Shown: one piece after another, positions 1-8,711 of the stretch
How positions within the stretch are numbered: the first letter of the stretch is position 1
How the letters are laid out: the number at the start of each line of letters is the position of its first letter
Assembly: GCF_030704305.1 (NCBI RefSeq)
Contig: NZ_CP131935.1
Location: 1,178,001 to 1,242,000 of the forward strand
Length of the DNA: 64,000 nt
Reading direction: 5' to 3'
Source of the DNA: Massilia sp. R2A-15
GTDB taxonomy: Bacteria; Pseudomonadota; Gammaproteobacteria; Burkholderiales; Burkholderiaceae_D
The notes under the pieces: generated by a model
Databases searched by the model: none
What the model saw: only the letters and a program-made list of their open reading frames with translations
Told to the model about the DNA's origin: nothing
Made by a program: the position numbers and the translations under genes

Positions 1-1914
1 AAGCTGCGCCTCGTCTCGCTCGACATCGAAACCACGTCCTACGGCGACCTGTATTCGATCGCGCTGGAAGGCTGCGGCCTGCGCCAGGTCTACATGCTCG
101 GCCCGCCCAATGGCAGCGCGGAGGCGCTCGACTTCGATCTCGAATATTGCGACAGCCGTCCGCAGATGCTGGAGCGCCTGAACGAGTGGATGGCGCGCCA
201 CGATCCCGACGTCATCATCGGCTGGAACCTGGTGCAGTTCGACCTGCGCGTGCTGCAGAAGCATTCCGAACGCTTCAACGTGCCGCTGCTGCTTGGCCGC
301 GGCGCCAGCGCGATGGAGTGGCGCGAGCATGGCGGCAAGCAGGAGCATTACTTCGCGGCCGCCGCCGGGCGCCTGATCATCGACGGCATCGAGGCGCTCA
401 GGTCCGCAACCTGGAGCTTCCCGTCGTTCAGCCTGGAGAGCGTGTCGCAGACACTGCTGGGCGAGGGCAAGTCGATCGACAATCCCTACGATCGGATGGC
501 CGAAATCGACCGCCGCTTCGCCGAGGACAAGCCGGCGCTGGCGCGCTACAACCTGAAGGACTGCGAGCTGGTCACGCGCATCTTCGAAAAGACCGAGCTG
601 ATGACCTTCCTGCTCGAGCGCGCCAGCGTCACCGGCCTGGCGGCCGACCGCAGCGGCGGCTCGGTGGCCGCGTTCGAGCACCTGTACATGCCGATGATGC
701 ACCGCCAGGGCTACGTGGCGCCCAACCTGGGCGACGTCACCGGCGGCGAGAGCCCTGGCGGCTTCGTGATGGATTCGCAGTCCGGCCTGTACGACTCGGT
801 GCTGGTGCTCGATTACAAAAGCCTGTACCCGTCCATCATCCGCACCTTCCTGATCGACCCGGTCGGACTGGTGGTCGGCACGCGCGGCGACAATGATGAA
901 GCGACGGTGGAGGGATTTCGCGGCGGGCGCTTCTCGCGGGAGAAGCACTGCCTGCCGGCCATCGTCAAGCAGATCTGGGACGGGCGCGACGCCGCCAAGC
1001 GCGAGCAGAACAAGCCGCTGTCGCAGGCGCTGAAGATCATCATGAACGCGTTCTACGGCGTGCTGGGGTCGAGCGGCTGCCGCTTCTTCGACCCGCGCCT
1101 GGCGTCGTCGATCACGCTGCGCGGCCACGAGATCATGCACCTGACGCGCAAGCTGATCGAAGGGCAGGGCTACCAGGTGATCTACGGCGACACCGATTCC
1201 ACCTTCGTCTGGCTGAAGCACGCGCACTCGGAGGAGCAGGCCGGCGAGATCGGCCGCGCGCTGGTGAAGCACGTGAACCATTGGTTCGACGACTACCTGC
1301 GGCGCGAATTCGGCCTGGCCAACGCGCTGGAACTGCAGTACGAAACCCACTACCGGCGCTTCCTGATGCCGACCATCCGCGGCTCCGACGAAGGCAGCAA
1401 GAAGCGCTACGCGGGCCTGGTGCGCAATCCCGACGGCAGCGAGGCGATGGTGTTCAAGGGACTGGAGACCGTGCGCAGCGACTGGACGCCGCTGGCGCAG
1501 CAGTTCCAGCAGGTGCTCTACGAGCGCATCTTCAAGGGCGAGGAGTACCGCGATTACGTGCGCGACTACGCCGCGCGCACCGCCGGCGGCGACTTCGACG
1601 AGCTGCTGGTGTACCGCAAGCGCCTGCGCCGCCCGCTCGAGGATTACGAGCGCAACGTGCCGCCGCACGTGCGCGCGGCGCGCATCGCCGATGAATTCAA
1701 CCGCCAGCACGGGCGCCCGCTGCAATACCAGAACGGTGGCTGGATTCGTTACGTGATGACGCTGGCCGGGCCGGAACCGCTTGAGGCGCGCCGCTCGCCG
1801 ATCGACTACGAGCACTACCTGACGCGCCAGTTGCAACCGGTGGCGGACGCGATCCTGCCGTTCGTCGACGACGATTTCGCCGCGCTGACCAGCCGCCAGC
1901 ACACGCTGTTCTAG
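1..1914 (+). CDS. polB: DNA polymerase II (family B), 5' end outside the window
   Basis: Family B DNA polymerase with 3'-5' proofreading; in E. coli Pol II is SOS-induced and helps replication restart and lesion bypass. The frame is open from base 1 and ends with TAG at 1912-1914, giving 637 residues against 783 in E. coli, so about 150 N-terminal residues are missing. Exonuclease motifs appear in order: DIE (residues 8-10), NLVQFD (about 76) and YNLKDC. Polymerase motifs follow: [10 protein letters not shown] (about 271, motif A), KIIMNAFYG (about 345, motif B) and YGDTDS (about 395, motif C). All catalytic acidic residues are present, so the enzyme looks active. A terminator follows 13 bases after the stop. 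Confidence 0.95.
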   Translation, partial: KLRLVSLDIETTSYGDLYSIALEGCGLRQVYMLGPPNGSAEALDFDLEYCDSRPQMLERLNEWMARHDPDVIIGWNLVQFDLRVLQKHSERFNVPLLLGRGASAMEWREHGGKQEHYFAAAAGRLIIDGIEALRSATWSFPSFSLESVSQTLLGEGKSIDNPYDRMAEIDRRFAEDKPALARYNLKDCELVTRIFEKTELMTFLLERASVTGLAADRSGGSVAAFEHLYMPMMHRQGYVAPNLGDVTGGESPGGFVMDSQSGLYDSVLVLDYKSLYPSIIRTFLIDPVGLVVGTRGDNDEATVEGFRGGRFSREKHCLPAIVKQIWDGRDAAKREQNKPLSQALKIIMNAFYGVLGSSGCRFFDPRLASSITLRGHEIMHLTRKLIEGQGYQVIYGDTDSTFVWLKHAHSEEQAGEIGRALVKHVNHWFDDYLRREFGLANALELQYETHYRRFLMPTIRGSDEGSKKRYAGLVRNPDGSEAMVFKGLETVRSDWTPLAQQFQQVLYERIFKGEEYRDYVRDYAARTAGGDFDELLVYRKRLRRPLEDYERNVPPHVRAARIADEFNRQHGRPLQYQNGGWIRYVMTLAGPEPLEARRSPIDYEHYLTRQLQPVADAILPFVDDDFAALTSRQHTLF

Positions 1915-1927
1915 CGGCGCGGACGAA

Positions 1928-1954
1928 AAAAAGCTCCCAGGTTGGGAGCTTTTT
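1928..1954. terminator. Rho-independent terminator after polB, probably bidirectional
   Basis: A perfect 12-bp stem (AAAAAGCTCCCA pairing with TGGGAGCTTTTT) closes a three-base loop. It has a T run on the + strand and an A run upstream, so it can end polB transcription and also any minus-strand transcript arriving from 2222. Confidence 0.9.
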
Positions 1955-2222
1955 ATCCGCCCTGACATGCGGCGGCCACCTTGGTGGGATACGACTGACG
2001 GTTTGCCGCCCTTCGACGCCGAGCCGGCCACATTACCGCCGGTTGTACTGCTACTCGGGTCGGACTGCTGGCTTCCGGTGATGGCGCTGTTCCTGCCGCC
2101 TTGAGCGCCGGATGACTATTCCTTACTGCCCGGACCAGTGACTGGTCCGCTACCGGAACTTGGATCCGGACTGCTTGCTGTCGCTATGGTCGTGATGCAC
2201 TGCTACTCCGGTCACTCCTCAT
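1953..2222 (-). pseudogene. Decayed small ORF, Ser/Gly-rich relic, unrecognised
   Basis: This 455-base gap (1915-2369) has no intact gene. On the minus strand an AGGAG motif sits five bases before an ATG at 2220-2222. The frame it opens reaches TAA at 1953-1955, right at the terminator, after 90 codons, but is broken by TAG at 2184-2186. Other minus frames carry low-complexity stretches (SSGSGPVTGPGS; SSSTTGGNVAGSASKGG), which suggests a small Ser/Gly-rich protein damaged by frameshifts. A perfect 8-bp hairpin (CGGACCAG/CTGGTCCG) lies at 2131-2149. Codon use is less GC-rich at third positions than in neighbouring genes. It could instead be noncoding. Confidence 0.3.
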
Positions 2223-2369
2223 AGGATCTCCTGTGCTGTTTCTTGTAACTCCATGATAGACGGCATCGCCCCGTTCTCAATAGGAGCGGACCGGACAGGC
2301 AGGTAGGACAACTCCTAGTTGCCGGAATTAAATTCGCCTTGGCCGCGCGCGGGCAAGCGGAGGCCTGCG

Positions 2370-2645
2370 TCAGCGCTTGAGCGAATCGATTAGCCGGCGC
2401 GCTTCGGCAATCAGCGTCGCGTGGGCGTCGGGCAGGGCAGGGAAGCACAGTTCGCCGTCTTCGGGAATCGAATGCATGTCTACCGATTTCCAGCCGTCCT
2501 CACAGTACTGCGGATGCAGCAAGCGGATGCGCGCATGCGCCGCGTAAGGCACCGGCTCTCCCGCTTTCCAGCCGGAGGATTTTATTTCGCGGCAGGACGC
2601 GGTAATGGTCCAGCCTTCATAGTGTTCGTCGTGTGCAATCAACAT
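2370..2645 (-). CDS. Hypothetical protein, 91 aa
   Basis: Small soluble protein of unknown function, beginning MLIAHDEHYEGWTI and rich in His, Trp and acidic residues; no family recognised. The start is uncertain. The ATG at 2643-2645 lacks a clear ribosome site. A GTG at 2697-2699 in the same frame has AGGGGA about eight bases upstream and would add 18 residues, giving 109 aa. No membrane segment or signal peptide is visible. It stands alone, with the decayed ORF downstream on the same strand. Confidence 0.6.
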   Translation of the reverse strand: MLIAHDEHYEGWTITASCREIKSSGWKAGEPVPYAAHARIRLLHPQYCEDGWKSVDMHSIPEDGELCFPALPDAHATLIAEARRLIDSLKR

Positions 2646-2832
2646 AAATCGGGACAAATGTATTAAAAGCACAATCTTATCATGCGGATAACTGCGCACG
2701 ATTGAAATTCCCCTGCCTTACCCACCGTTACAAATGTTGCGGCGTGCTATCACCGTGTAACGGAGTAGGGCGATACAGTGAACTCGTCTGCAAAACGCAG
2801 GCGCTCAACTGAACGGACCGGAGGGACTTATC

Positions 2833-3159
2833 ATGAACATCTATCTGAAAGCATTGGCAGCGGGCGCAATTGCACTGGCGGCGGCACAGCCGGCGCTGGC
2901 GCAAACCAGCTTCGGGATCTATGCCGGTACGCCCGTCCGCGTCCAGCAGCAGTACGCGCCGGCCCCTGGCTATTACGTGGCGCCGCAGGGCTATGGCTAC
3001 GACGACGGCTATCGCCACGACTGGCGCGCGCGCCGCGCCGCTGAAATTCGCCGCCAGGAGTGGCTGCGCCGCGAGGAATGGCGCCGCGAGCAGTGGCGCC
3101 GCGAACAATGGCGCCGCGAGCATCACCGCTACGACCGCGGCTGGGACGGCCGCTATTGA
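2833..3159 (+). CDS. Small secreted protein with Arg/Glu/Trp repeats, 108 aa
   Basis: The N-terminus is a typical Sec signal peptide (MNIYLKALAAGAIALAAAQPALAQ, cut expected after ALA). The mature part has a Tyr/Pro/Gly-rich section (about 28-60) and then tandem copies of a five-residue unit, W-R-R-E followed by Q, E or H, around residues 75-100. The charge pattern suggests a periplasmic or cell-surface protein binding a polyanion or metal, but this is inference. GGAGGG lies seven bases before the ATG. No family recognised with certainty. Confidence 0.75.
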   Translation: MNIYLKALAAGAIALAAAQPALAQTSFGIYAGTPVRVQQQYAPAPGYYVAPQGYGYDDGYRHDWRARRAAEIRRQEWLRREEWRREQWRREQWRREHHRYDRGWDGRY

Positions 3160-3168
3160 TTGAAGTTC

Positions 3169-3196
3169 GGGGTCTGGTCCTGCGGGACCTGACCCC
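3169..3196. repeat. Interspersed palindrome, family A (single copy)
   Basis: Member of the main repeat family of the window: GGGGTC, one base, GGTCC, a short centre, GGACC, one base, GACCCC, about 27 bp. Here it lies between two converging genes and could act as a bidirectional transcription stop. Copies come in two orientations, called form 1 (GGGGTCAGG...) and form 2 (GGGGTCTGG...); this one is form 2. Confidence 0.85.
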
Positions 3197-3220
3197 ATTT
3201 CTGTTAGTACCCGCAGCAAA

Positions 3221-4753
3221 CTAGCATGGCAGCGGCACCTTCGCCAGCTTCTTCCAGCGCTTGGTGGCCAGCTTGCCCTCGTCCGGAATGCGCGCTGCAA
3301 GCATGCCTTCGGCAAATCCCACTTCCAGCGCGAGCGCCGGTTCGCTCTCCGATATTTCGGTCAGCAGGCGAGTGGCGACCGTGATGTCGTTCAGCAGTCC
3401 CAGTTCATCCTGCAGGCCGGTCAGCGCCTTGACGTAGGGCCGCACGCGCCGCTGGGGAAACAGCGATGAAAAAAATTCGGCGGCATAGCGCGTCTTCTTG
3501 GCCGCGATGCGCACCCGATGCCGTTGCTCGGGCGTGGCCGTCGACAGCGCTCGCGCGCGCCGGCGCAGGCGCCGCTCGTCGCGCTTTAATATCTGACGGG
3601 CGAATTTGCGCACCGGCTGGTCCAACACGCCGGCGGCGGCCTGCGTCGCCCGCGCATCGTCGCGCCATCCTTTTGCCTCCAACCAGCGTGTGATGCCGAG
3701 CATGAGGCGGGTGTAGCGGACCGATCCCGCAGCCGCCGCGGCGCTGGCGTGATGCTGCTTCGCCTTGTCGGCCGCGGCCCGCGCCACGCCCGCGATGCGC
3801 GCCGGCTCGGGCAGGACGCGCGCCATCGACGGCAGCGTGGTCTCGGCCAGCACATCCCAGTCGCGCGCCGAACCGAGTTCGTCGGCCAGCCAGTCCAGCT
3901 CCAGCTGCAAGGCTTCGGGCAGGCGCAGTACATCCTTGAACATCCCCAGCGCCGAGCGCAGGCGCCGCATTCCGACCCGCATCTGGTGCAGGCTTTCGAC
4001 GTCGCGCACCTTGGCCACGTTGTCCGCGTTGTCCTGAATGTGCGCCAGGCAGTTCGACACGATCTGCTGGAACGCCTGGTCGAGCGGCATGGCGCGCTCC
4101 AGCGTCAGCGGCTTGGCCTTGACCGCTACGCGCGGCTGCGGCGCCAGCAGCGCGTAGCCACGGTCGGCCTTGCTCAGGTTAGCGATGCGGAAAGGGACAT
4201 CCTTGAGCAGGTCCAGCGCCAGGTCGAACAGCTGCGCCGGATCGCCCGCCTTCAGTTCCAGTTCGAGTTCGCTGATCGGCGCCTTTTCGGTGCCGTGTTC
4301 GAGCGTGCCCACGTCGAGCGCGCATTCGACGTGTACGCCTTTTTTCAGGTGCAGGTCCCACACGGTGCGCTTGATGTGCGTGCTGAACACGGGAGCCAGC
4401 CGCTGTTCGAGCGAGTCGGCGCCGAGCGCGTCGCGCCGGATCTGCTTTTCGTCGACCAGCTCGCGCAGGCGCGCCAGGTCCGGTGTCGGCCGATCGACCG
4501 GCGACTCCCACTCGCCGCGCTGGTGCAGGCCGCCGTTGGCGCCTGCGCCGTTCTTCATGGTCTGGATCCAGCGCTTGCCGACTTCGCGCACGCGAAGCCC
4601 GACGTCATGCCGGCGCAGCCGCAGCCGGGGCGTATCGAAATAGGTATCGGCCAAAGTTTCTTCGCGCGGCTTGGCGCCGCCATGGAACAAGTGGTGGTGC
4701 AGCAGTTTTTCCCTGGCCTTGGCGTCGAGCTGAAGCTTGAGTTCGATTTCCAT
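3221..4753 (-). CDS. CYTH and CHAD domain protein, probable inorganic triphosphatase
   Basis: Two-domain protein of 510 aa. The N-terminal CYTH domain (about 1-205) opens with the ExExK signature in MEIELKLQLD. In the E. coli homologue YgiF this domain hydrolyses inorganic triphosphate with a divalent metal. The C-terminal CHAD domain (about 220-500) is a helical domain with conserved His and Arg (LHQMRVGMRRLRSAL) that binds polyphosphate. GGAGG sits eight bases before the ATG at 4753, which argues against a longer in-frame start at 4816. It is divergent from pstS, with a Pho box between them, so both may respond to phosphate limitation. Confidence 0.9.
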   Translation of the reverse strand: MEIELKLQLDAKAREKLLHHHLFHGGAKPREETLADTYFDTPRLRLRRHDVGLRVREVGKRWIQTMKNGAGANGGLHQRGEWESPVDRPTPDLARLRELVDEKQIRRDALGADSLEQRLAPVFSTHIKRTVWDLHLKKGVHVECALDVGTLEHGTEKAPISELELELKAGDPAQLFDLALDLLKDVPFRIANLSKADRGYALLAPQPRVAVKAKPLTLERAMPLDQAFQQIVSNCLAHIQDNADNVAKVRDVESLHQMRVGMRRLRSALGMFKDVLRLPEALQLELDWLADELGSARDWDVLAETTLPSMARVLPEPARIAGVARAAADKAKQHHASAAAAAGSVRYTRLMLGITRWLEAKGWRDDARATQAAAGVLDQPVRKFARQILKRDERRLRRRARALSTATPEQRHRVRIAAKKTRYAAEFFSSLFPQRRVRPYVKALTGLQDELGLLNDITVATRLLTEISESEPALALEVGFAEGMLAARIPDEGKLATKRWKKLAKVPLPC

Positions 4754-4803
4754 CGCTACCGCCTCCGTGAAGTTGATCGCGTAAAGACAAAGTATGCGCC
4801 GGC

Positions 4804-4832
4804 GCGTCAGGCACACGTCACACCAGCGTCAT
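4804..4832. promoter_or_regulatory. Candidate Pho box with three 11-bp-spaced half-sites
   Basis: Three direct repeats, GCGTCAG (4804-4810), ACGTCAC (4815-4821) and GCGTCAT (4826-4832), lie exactly 11 bp apart, the spacing of PhoB half-sites. A -10-like TAGACT at 4843-4848 follows 10 bp later, as in PhoB-activated promoters where the box replaces the -35. The ATG of pstS is 49 bp downstream of the box. Confidence 0.65.
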
Positions 4833-4880
4833 ATTCGGCTCGTAGACTGCACGCATCCAAACAACAGGGAAGACCTGAAA

Positions 4881-5924
4881 ATGAAAATCAACAAGATGCT
4901 GACTTCAATGGTTCTGGGCGCACTGGCAACGATGGCCGCGACCAGCGCAATGGCCGCCGACATGACCGGCGCCGGCGCCACGTTCCCGTATCCGATCTAC
5001 GCCAAGTGGGCCGAGTCGTACAAGGCTGCCACCGGCAACGGCCTGAATTACCAATCGATCGGCTCGGGCGCAGGCATCAAGCAGATCAAGGCGAAGACGG
5101 TCGACTTCGGCGCGTCCGACATGCCATTGAAAGCGGAAGAACTCGACGCCGAAGGCCTGATGCAGTTCCCGGCCATCATGGGCGGCGTGGTCGCGGTGGT
5201 CAACGTCGACGGCGTGGCGCCGGGCCAGCTTAAGCTGACTGGTCCCGTCCTCGCCGACATCTACCTGGGCAAGATCACCAAGTGGAACGCGCCTGAAATC
5301 GCCGCGCTGAACCCTGGCGTGAAGCTGCCGGCCGACGACATCACCGTGGTGCATCGCGCAGACAGCTCCGGCACCTCGTTCCTGTTCACCGACTACCTGT
5401 CGAAGACCAATGCCGACTTCAAGAGCAAGATTGGCGCCGGCACCGCGGTGAAGTGGGTGATCGGCGTGGGCGGCAAGGGCAACGAAGGCGTCGCCGCCAA
5501 CGTCCAGCGCATCAAGGGTTCGATCGGCTACGTCGAGTGGGCCTACGCCAAAAAGAACAAGATGTCGCACACCCAGCTGAAGAACAAGGACGGCGTGTTC
5601 CTGCAGCCTGACGACGACAACTTCAAGGCCGCCGCTGCCGGCGCCGAGTGGACCAAGACGCCCGGCTTCGCCGTGGTGCTGACCGACCAGGCGGGCAAGG
5701 CGAGCTGGCCGATCACCGGCGTGTCGTACATCCTGATGCACAAGGCGCAGGCCGACGCTGCCAAGGGCAAGGAAGTGCTGAAGTTCTTCGACTGGGCCTA
5801 CAAGCACGGCGGCCAGGCCGCGACCGAACTTGACTACGTGCCGATGCCCGCATCGGTGGTCTCGCTGGTAGAAGGCGCCTGGAAAGTGCAACTGAAGGAC
5901 ACTGCCGGCAAAGCGATCTACTAA
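4881..5924 (+). CDS. pstS: Phosphate ABC transporter substrate-binding protein
   Basis: Periplasmic phosphate receptor of the high-affinity Pst importer, 347 aa, the usual length. A signal peptide ends at SAMA before ADMTGAGATFPYPIYAKW. Family phosphate-contact motifs are visible: TGAGATFPYP near the N-terminus, GSGAGI with the following DFGASD, and HRADSSGTSF in the middle. GGGAAG precedes the ATG at 4881. A Pho box lies just upstream. No pstC, pstA or pstB follows, so the rest of the transporter must be elsewhere. This is an orphan pstS sharing a regulatory region with the CYTH-CHAD gene. Confidence 0.95.
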   Translation: MKINKMLTSMVLGALATMAATSAMAADMTGAGATFPYPIYAKWAESYKAATGNGLNYQSIGSGAGIKQIKAKTVDFGASDMPLKAEELDAEGLMQFPAIMGGVVAVVNVDGVAPGQLKLTGPVLADIYLGKITKWNAPEIAALNPGVKLPADDITVVHRADSSGTSFLFTDYLSKTNADFKSKIGAGTAVKWVIGVGGKGNEGVAANVQRIKGSIGYVEWAYAKKNKMSHTQLKNKDGVFLQPDDDNFKAAAAGAEWTKTPGFAVVLTDQAGKASWPITGVSYILMHKAQADAAKGKEVLKFFDWAYKHGGQAATELDYVPMPASVVSLVEGAWKVQLKDTAGKAIY

Positions 5925-5954
5925 GCAGCACCGGGGGTGAAGCAGGGATTTAGC

Positions 5955-6000
5955 GGAGCGAAGCTTCGCTCCTGCGGAACGGTCGAGCCTTGCAAGGCTC
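5955..6000. repeat. Two perfect palindromes after pstS
   Basis: GGAGCGAAGCTTCGCTCC (5955-5972) and GAGCCTTGCAAGGCTC (5985-6000) are perfect inverted repeats. They may fold as tandem hairpins and limit readthrough from pstS, though there is no T run. Confidence 0.6.
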
Positions 6001-6009
6001 GGCTCCTTC

Positions 6010-6087
6010 CAGGTCCCGCGGACCTGACCCCATCTTCACTACGCCGCCATCATCGAACATTGGGCCAGGTCCGCAGGACCAGGCCCC
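6010..6087. repeat. Family A palindrome pair in the promoter region of the response regulator
   Basis: A 5'-truncated form 2 copy (6010-6031) is followed by a form 1 copy (6062-6087). The pair ends 18 bases before the GTG start of the next gene. Confidence 0.75.
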
Positions 6088-6105
6088 GACAACGCACCCC
6101 TCATC

Positions 6106-6786
6106 GTGCCATTGATCCTCATCGTCGAAGACGAACCCGCCGTGGCGGAACTGGTGAAGTTCGCGCTTGGCGCCCACGGGTGGGACTGCTGCATCGTCGC
6201 CACCGTCAGCCTGGCCTGGGAGTTCATCCAGGCGCGCCGGCCGCACCTCGTGGTCCTCGACTGGATGCTGCGCGGCCAGAGCGGCCTGCACCTGCTGCTG
6301 CGGATTCGCAGTGAAAGCGCATTGTGTCGGCTGCCCGTGGTGATGCTCAGTGGGCGCACCGCGGAGCAGGACCGGATCGATGGCCTCAACAGCGGCGCGG
6401 ACGCTTACGTCACCAAGCCGTTTTCGCCGCGCGAACTGCTGGCGCGTGCGTCATCGCTTTTGGGGGCAAGTCCGCCGGACCTGACCCCGCCCTTGTCGCC
6501 GGCGGCGGCAAGACTCGCGCTCGACGAAGCACACGGCACGCTTCGCGTTGACGGCCGCTGGGTGCCGATCGGCGCGGTGGAGTTCCGCATGCTGCAGCTG
6601 CTTGTGGCAAATCCGCGCGAAGTGTTTTCGCGCGGCCAGCTCCTCGGCCACATCTGGGAAAGCGGCAGCGTCACCGACGAACGCACCGTCGACGTCGTGG
6701 TCTTGCGGCTGCGCAAGGTGCTCGGCCCTGCGCGCTCGCTGGTCAAGACGGTGCGCGGCGCCGGCTACATGCTGGCCGAATCGTGA
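6106..6786 (+). CDS. PhoB/OmpR-family response regulator with a repeat inside its linker
   Basis: Two-component DNA-binding regulator, 226 aa. The receiver domain (about 1-120) has the acidic pair in LIVEDEP, the phospho-acceptor Asp in VVLDWMLRG, and Thr-Lys in VTKPFSPREL. The C-terminal winged helix (about 140-224) matches the trans_reg_C family, with SRGQLLGHIW and DERTVDVVVLRLRKVL. The linker SPPDLTPPLS is encoded by a copy of the family A palindrome (6463-6488). The only NTG start near the N-terminus is GTG at 6106, with no evident ribosome site, because palindromes occupy the upstream DNA. No histidine kinase is adjacent. The pstS neighbour makes a PhoB-like role possible but unproven. 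Confidence 0.88.
   Translation: MPLILIVEDEPAVAELVKFALGAHGWDCCIVATVSLAWEFIQARRPHLVVLDWMLRGQSGLHLLLRIRSESALCRLPVVMLSGRTAEQDRIDGLNSGADAYVTKPFSPRELLARASSLLGASPPDLTPPLSPAAARLALDEAHGTLRVDGRWVPIGAVEFRMLQLLVANPREVFSRGQLLGHIWESGSVTDERTVDVVVLRLRKVLGPARSLVKTVRGAGYMLAES
6463..6488. repeat. Family A palindrome inside a coding sequence
   Basis: Form 2-like copy, diverged (GGGGCAAGTCC, centre, GGACCTGACCCC), in frame within the response-regulator linker between receiver and DNA-binding domains. Confidence 0.7.
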
Positions 6787-6881
6787 CTTGGTTGTCATCA
6801 CCCTGACATAAAGCGGCGCCAGAATAGTTGCACACGGGAATTAGCCGTGATTTGATACTCAACGCAACGACTTCTCCCTTG

Positions 6882-8543
6882 ATGAAAAAATTCAGCTTAC
6901 ACACCGGCGCGCGCATCGTGCTGTCCTTCGCGCTCGTCCTCGTCATCATGGCGACCATGTCGGCGGTCGCCGTGTGGCGCCTGCAGGCGGCCGACCAGGC
7001 GACCTCCGGCCTGGTCAACGACACGCTGGCCAAGCGCCAGCTCGCGGCCGAACTGCTGGCGATGGCGCGGCTGAACGGCGTACGCGCAGCGGCGATCGCA
7101 CGCAGCGACAGCATGGAAGTGGGCGACTATTTTGGCGCGCAGCTGGGCGAGGGCGACAAACAGCAGGCCGCGCTCGAAGCCAGATTGGCGGCGCTGACGC
7201 ATGACGGCGCCGAGCGCGACTTGCTGGCACGGGCCGACGCCGCACGCAAAGCCTACCTGGGGGTGCGTGCGGAGGCGTTCAAAATGAAGGACCTGGGCAA
7301 GACCCAGGAGGTGGCGCAGCTGGCCGACGGCGCCCTCGAAACCACGTTCAGGCAATACAGCGGCGCGCAGGCTGCGCTGCTCGATTATCACACCCGCCAG
7401 GCCGGCACGGTCGCGCAGCAGTCGCACAGCCAGTTCGTGCTGGGCCGCGCGCTGCTGGTCGGGCTCGGCGTGTTCGCGCTGGCCGCCGGCGGCGTGCTGG
7501 CGTGGCTGCTCACGCGCGGCATCGTCGCGCCGCTGCGCGCGGCGGTCGCGCAGATCGTGCGTGTCGCCGGCGGCGACTTGCGGCCCGTCGAGGCCAATAC
7601 GCGCAGTGACGAAATCGGCCAGTTGCTCGGTGCGCTCGGCGCGATGACGGCGCGCCTCGCCGCCACGGTGGCGCAGGTGAAGGATGGCGCAATCGCCCTG
7701 GATGTGGCGTCCGGCGAAATCGCCGCCGGCAACGCCGACCTGTCGCGGCGCACCGAGCAGCAGGCCGGCGCGCTGGAGGAAACCGCGTCCTCGATCGAGG
7801 AGCTGACCTCGGCGGTTCGGCAGAACAGCGTCAACGCGCGGCAGGCCAACCAGGTCGCGCTGCAGGCGTCCTCGCTGGCCGACAAGGGCGGCGAGGCGGT
7901 CGCCGACGTCGTCGGCACGATGGCGGCAATCAGCAGCTCGGCGACCCGTATCGTCGACATCACCGCCGTCATCGACGGAATCGCATTCCAGACCAACCTG
8001 CTGGCGCTGAACGCGGCGGTCGAAGCGGCGCGCGCGGGCGAGCAGGGGCGGGGCTTCGCGGTGGTCGCGGGCGAGGTGCGCACCCTGGCGCAGCGCGCTT
8101 CGCTGGCGGCGCGCGAAATCAAGGATCTGATCGGCGAGTCCGTCGAGCGCATCGAGGAAGGCCGGCGCCTGACCGCACAGGCCGGCGGCACGATGCAGGA
8201 CATCGTCGCCGGCGTGCGCAAGGTGGCGGCGATTATTGGCGAGATCAGCGTATCAAGCGCCGAACAGGAGGCGGGCATCGGCCAGATCAACGGCGCGATC
8301 GGCGACATGGACGCGGTGACCCAGCAGAATGCGGCGCTGGTCGAGCAGGCAGCGGCGTCGGCCGAGTCGCTGCACGAACAGGCCGCGCAGCTGGCGGCGA
8401 CGGTGGCGTTGTTCCGCCTGTCCACCGCGCAGCCCGCGCCGCTGAAACTGGTGCCGGTGCTCGAGCCGACCGGACAAAGCTGCCGCGGCGCCGCAACCGG
8501 ACCACGAGCAAATCCATCGTACCGGCGCGAAATGACGGCTTGA
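6882..8543 (+). CDS. Methyl-accepting chemotaxis protein
   Basis: Membrane chemoreceptor of 553 aa that signals through CheW and CheA. A first membrane segment (about 9-30) is followed by a helical periplasmic four-helix-bundle sensor (about 31-185), a second membrane segment (about 188-210, [20 protein letters not shown]), a HAMP domain (about 211-265) and the signalling domain. The hairpin tip [19 protein letters not shown] and the flanking methylation helices with E/Q pairs are clear. ATG at 6882 was chosen because the basic [11 protein letters not shown] fits a membrane-protein N-terminus; the site before it is weak. It stands alone, while a CheW gene is 5.4 kb downstream. Confidence 0.93.
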   Translation: MKKFSLHTGARIVLSFALVLVIMATMSAVAVWRLQAADQATSGLVNDTLAKRQLAAELLAMARLNGVRAAAIARSDSMEVGDYFGAQLGEGDKQQAALEARLAALTHDGAERDLLARADAARKAYLGVRAEAFKMKDLGKTQEVAQLADGALETTFRQYSGAQAALLDYHTRQAGTVAQQSHSQFVLGRALLVGLGVFALAAGGVLAWLLTRGIVAPLRAAVAQIVRVAGGDLRPVEANTRSDEIGQLLGALGAMTARLAATVAQVKDGAIALDVASGEIAAGNADLSRRTEQQAGALEETASSIEELTSAVRQNSVNARQANQVALQASSLADKGGEAVADVVGTMAAISSSATRIVDITAVIDGIAFQTNLLALNAAVEAARAGEQGRGFAVVAGEVRTLAQRASLAAREIKDLIGESVERIEEGRRLTAQAGGTMQDIVAGVRKVAAIIGEISVSSAEQEAGIGQINGAIGDMDAVTQQNAALVEQAAASAESLHEQAAQLAATVALFRLSTAQPAPLKLVPVLEPTGQSCRGAATGPRANPSYRREMTA

Positions 8544-8711
8544 TGACCTTTCCTTGACGAGTGTGAAATGTCTCAAAATGAACATTACGGGTTGGTAATG
8601 TCTAATTTATATAAATTCTTGACGCCGGCTGATTGGCGAGATTACGGTTAGTCCATCCCCGGGTTAAAAAGGGGCGAACCGGATGATTTCGACAGACCAA
8701 TTGGAGATAAG

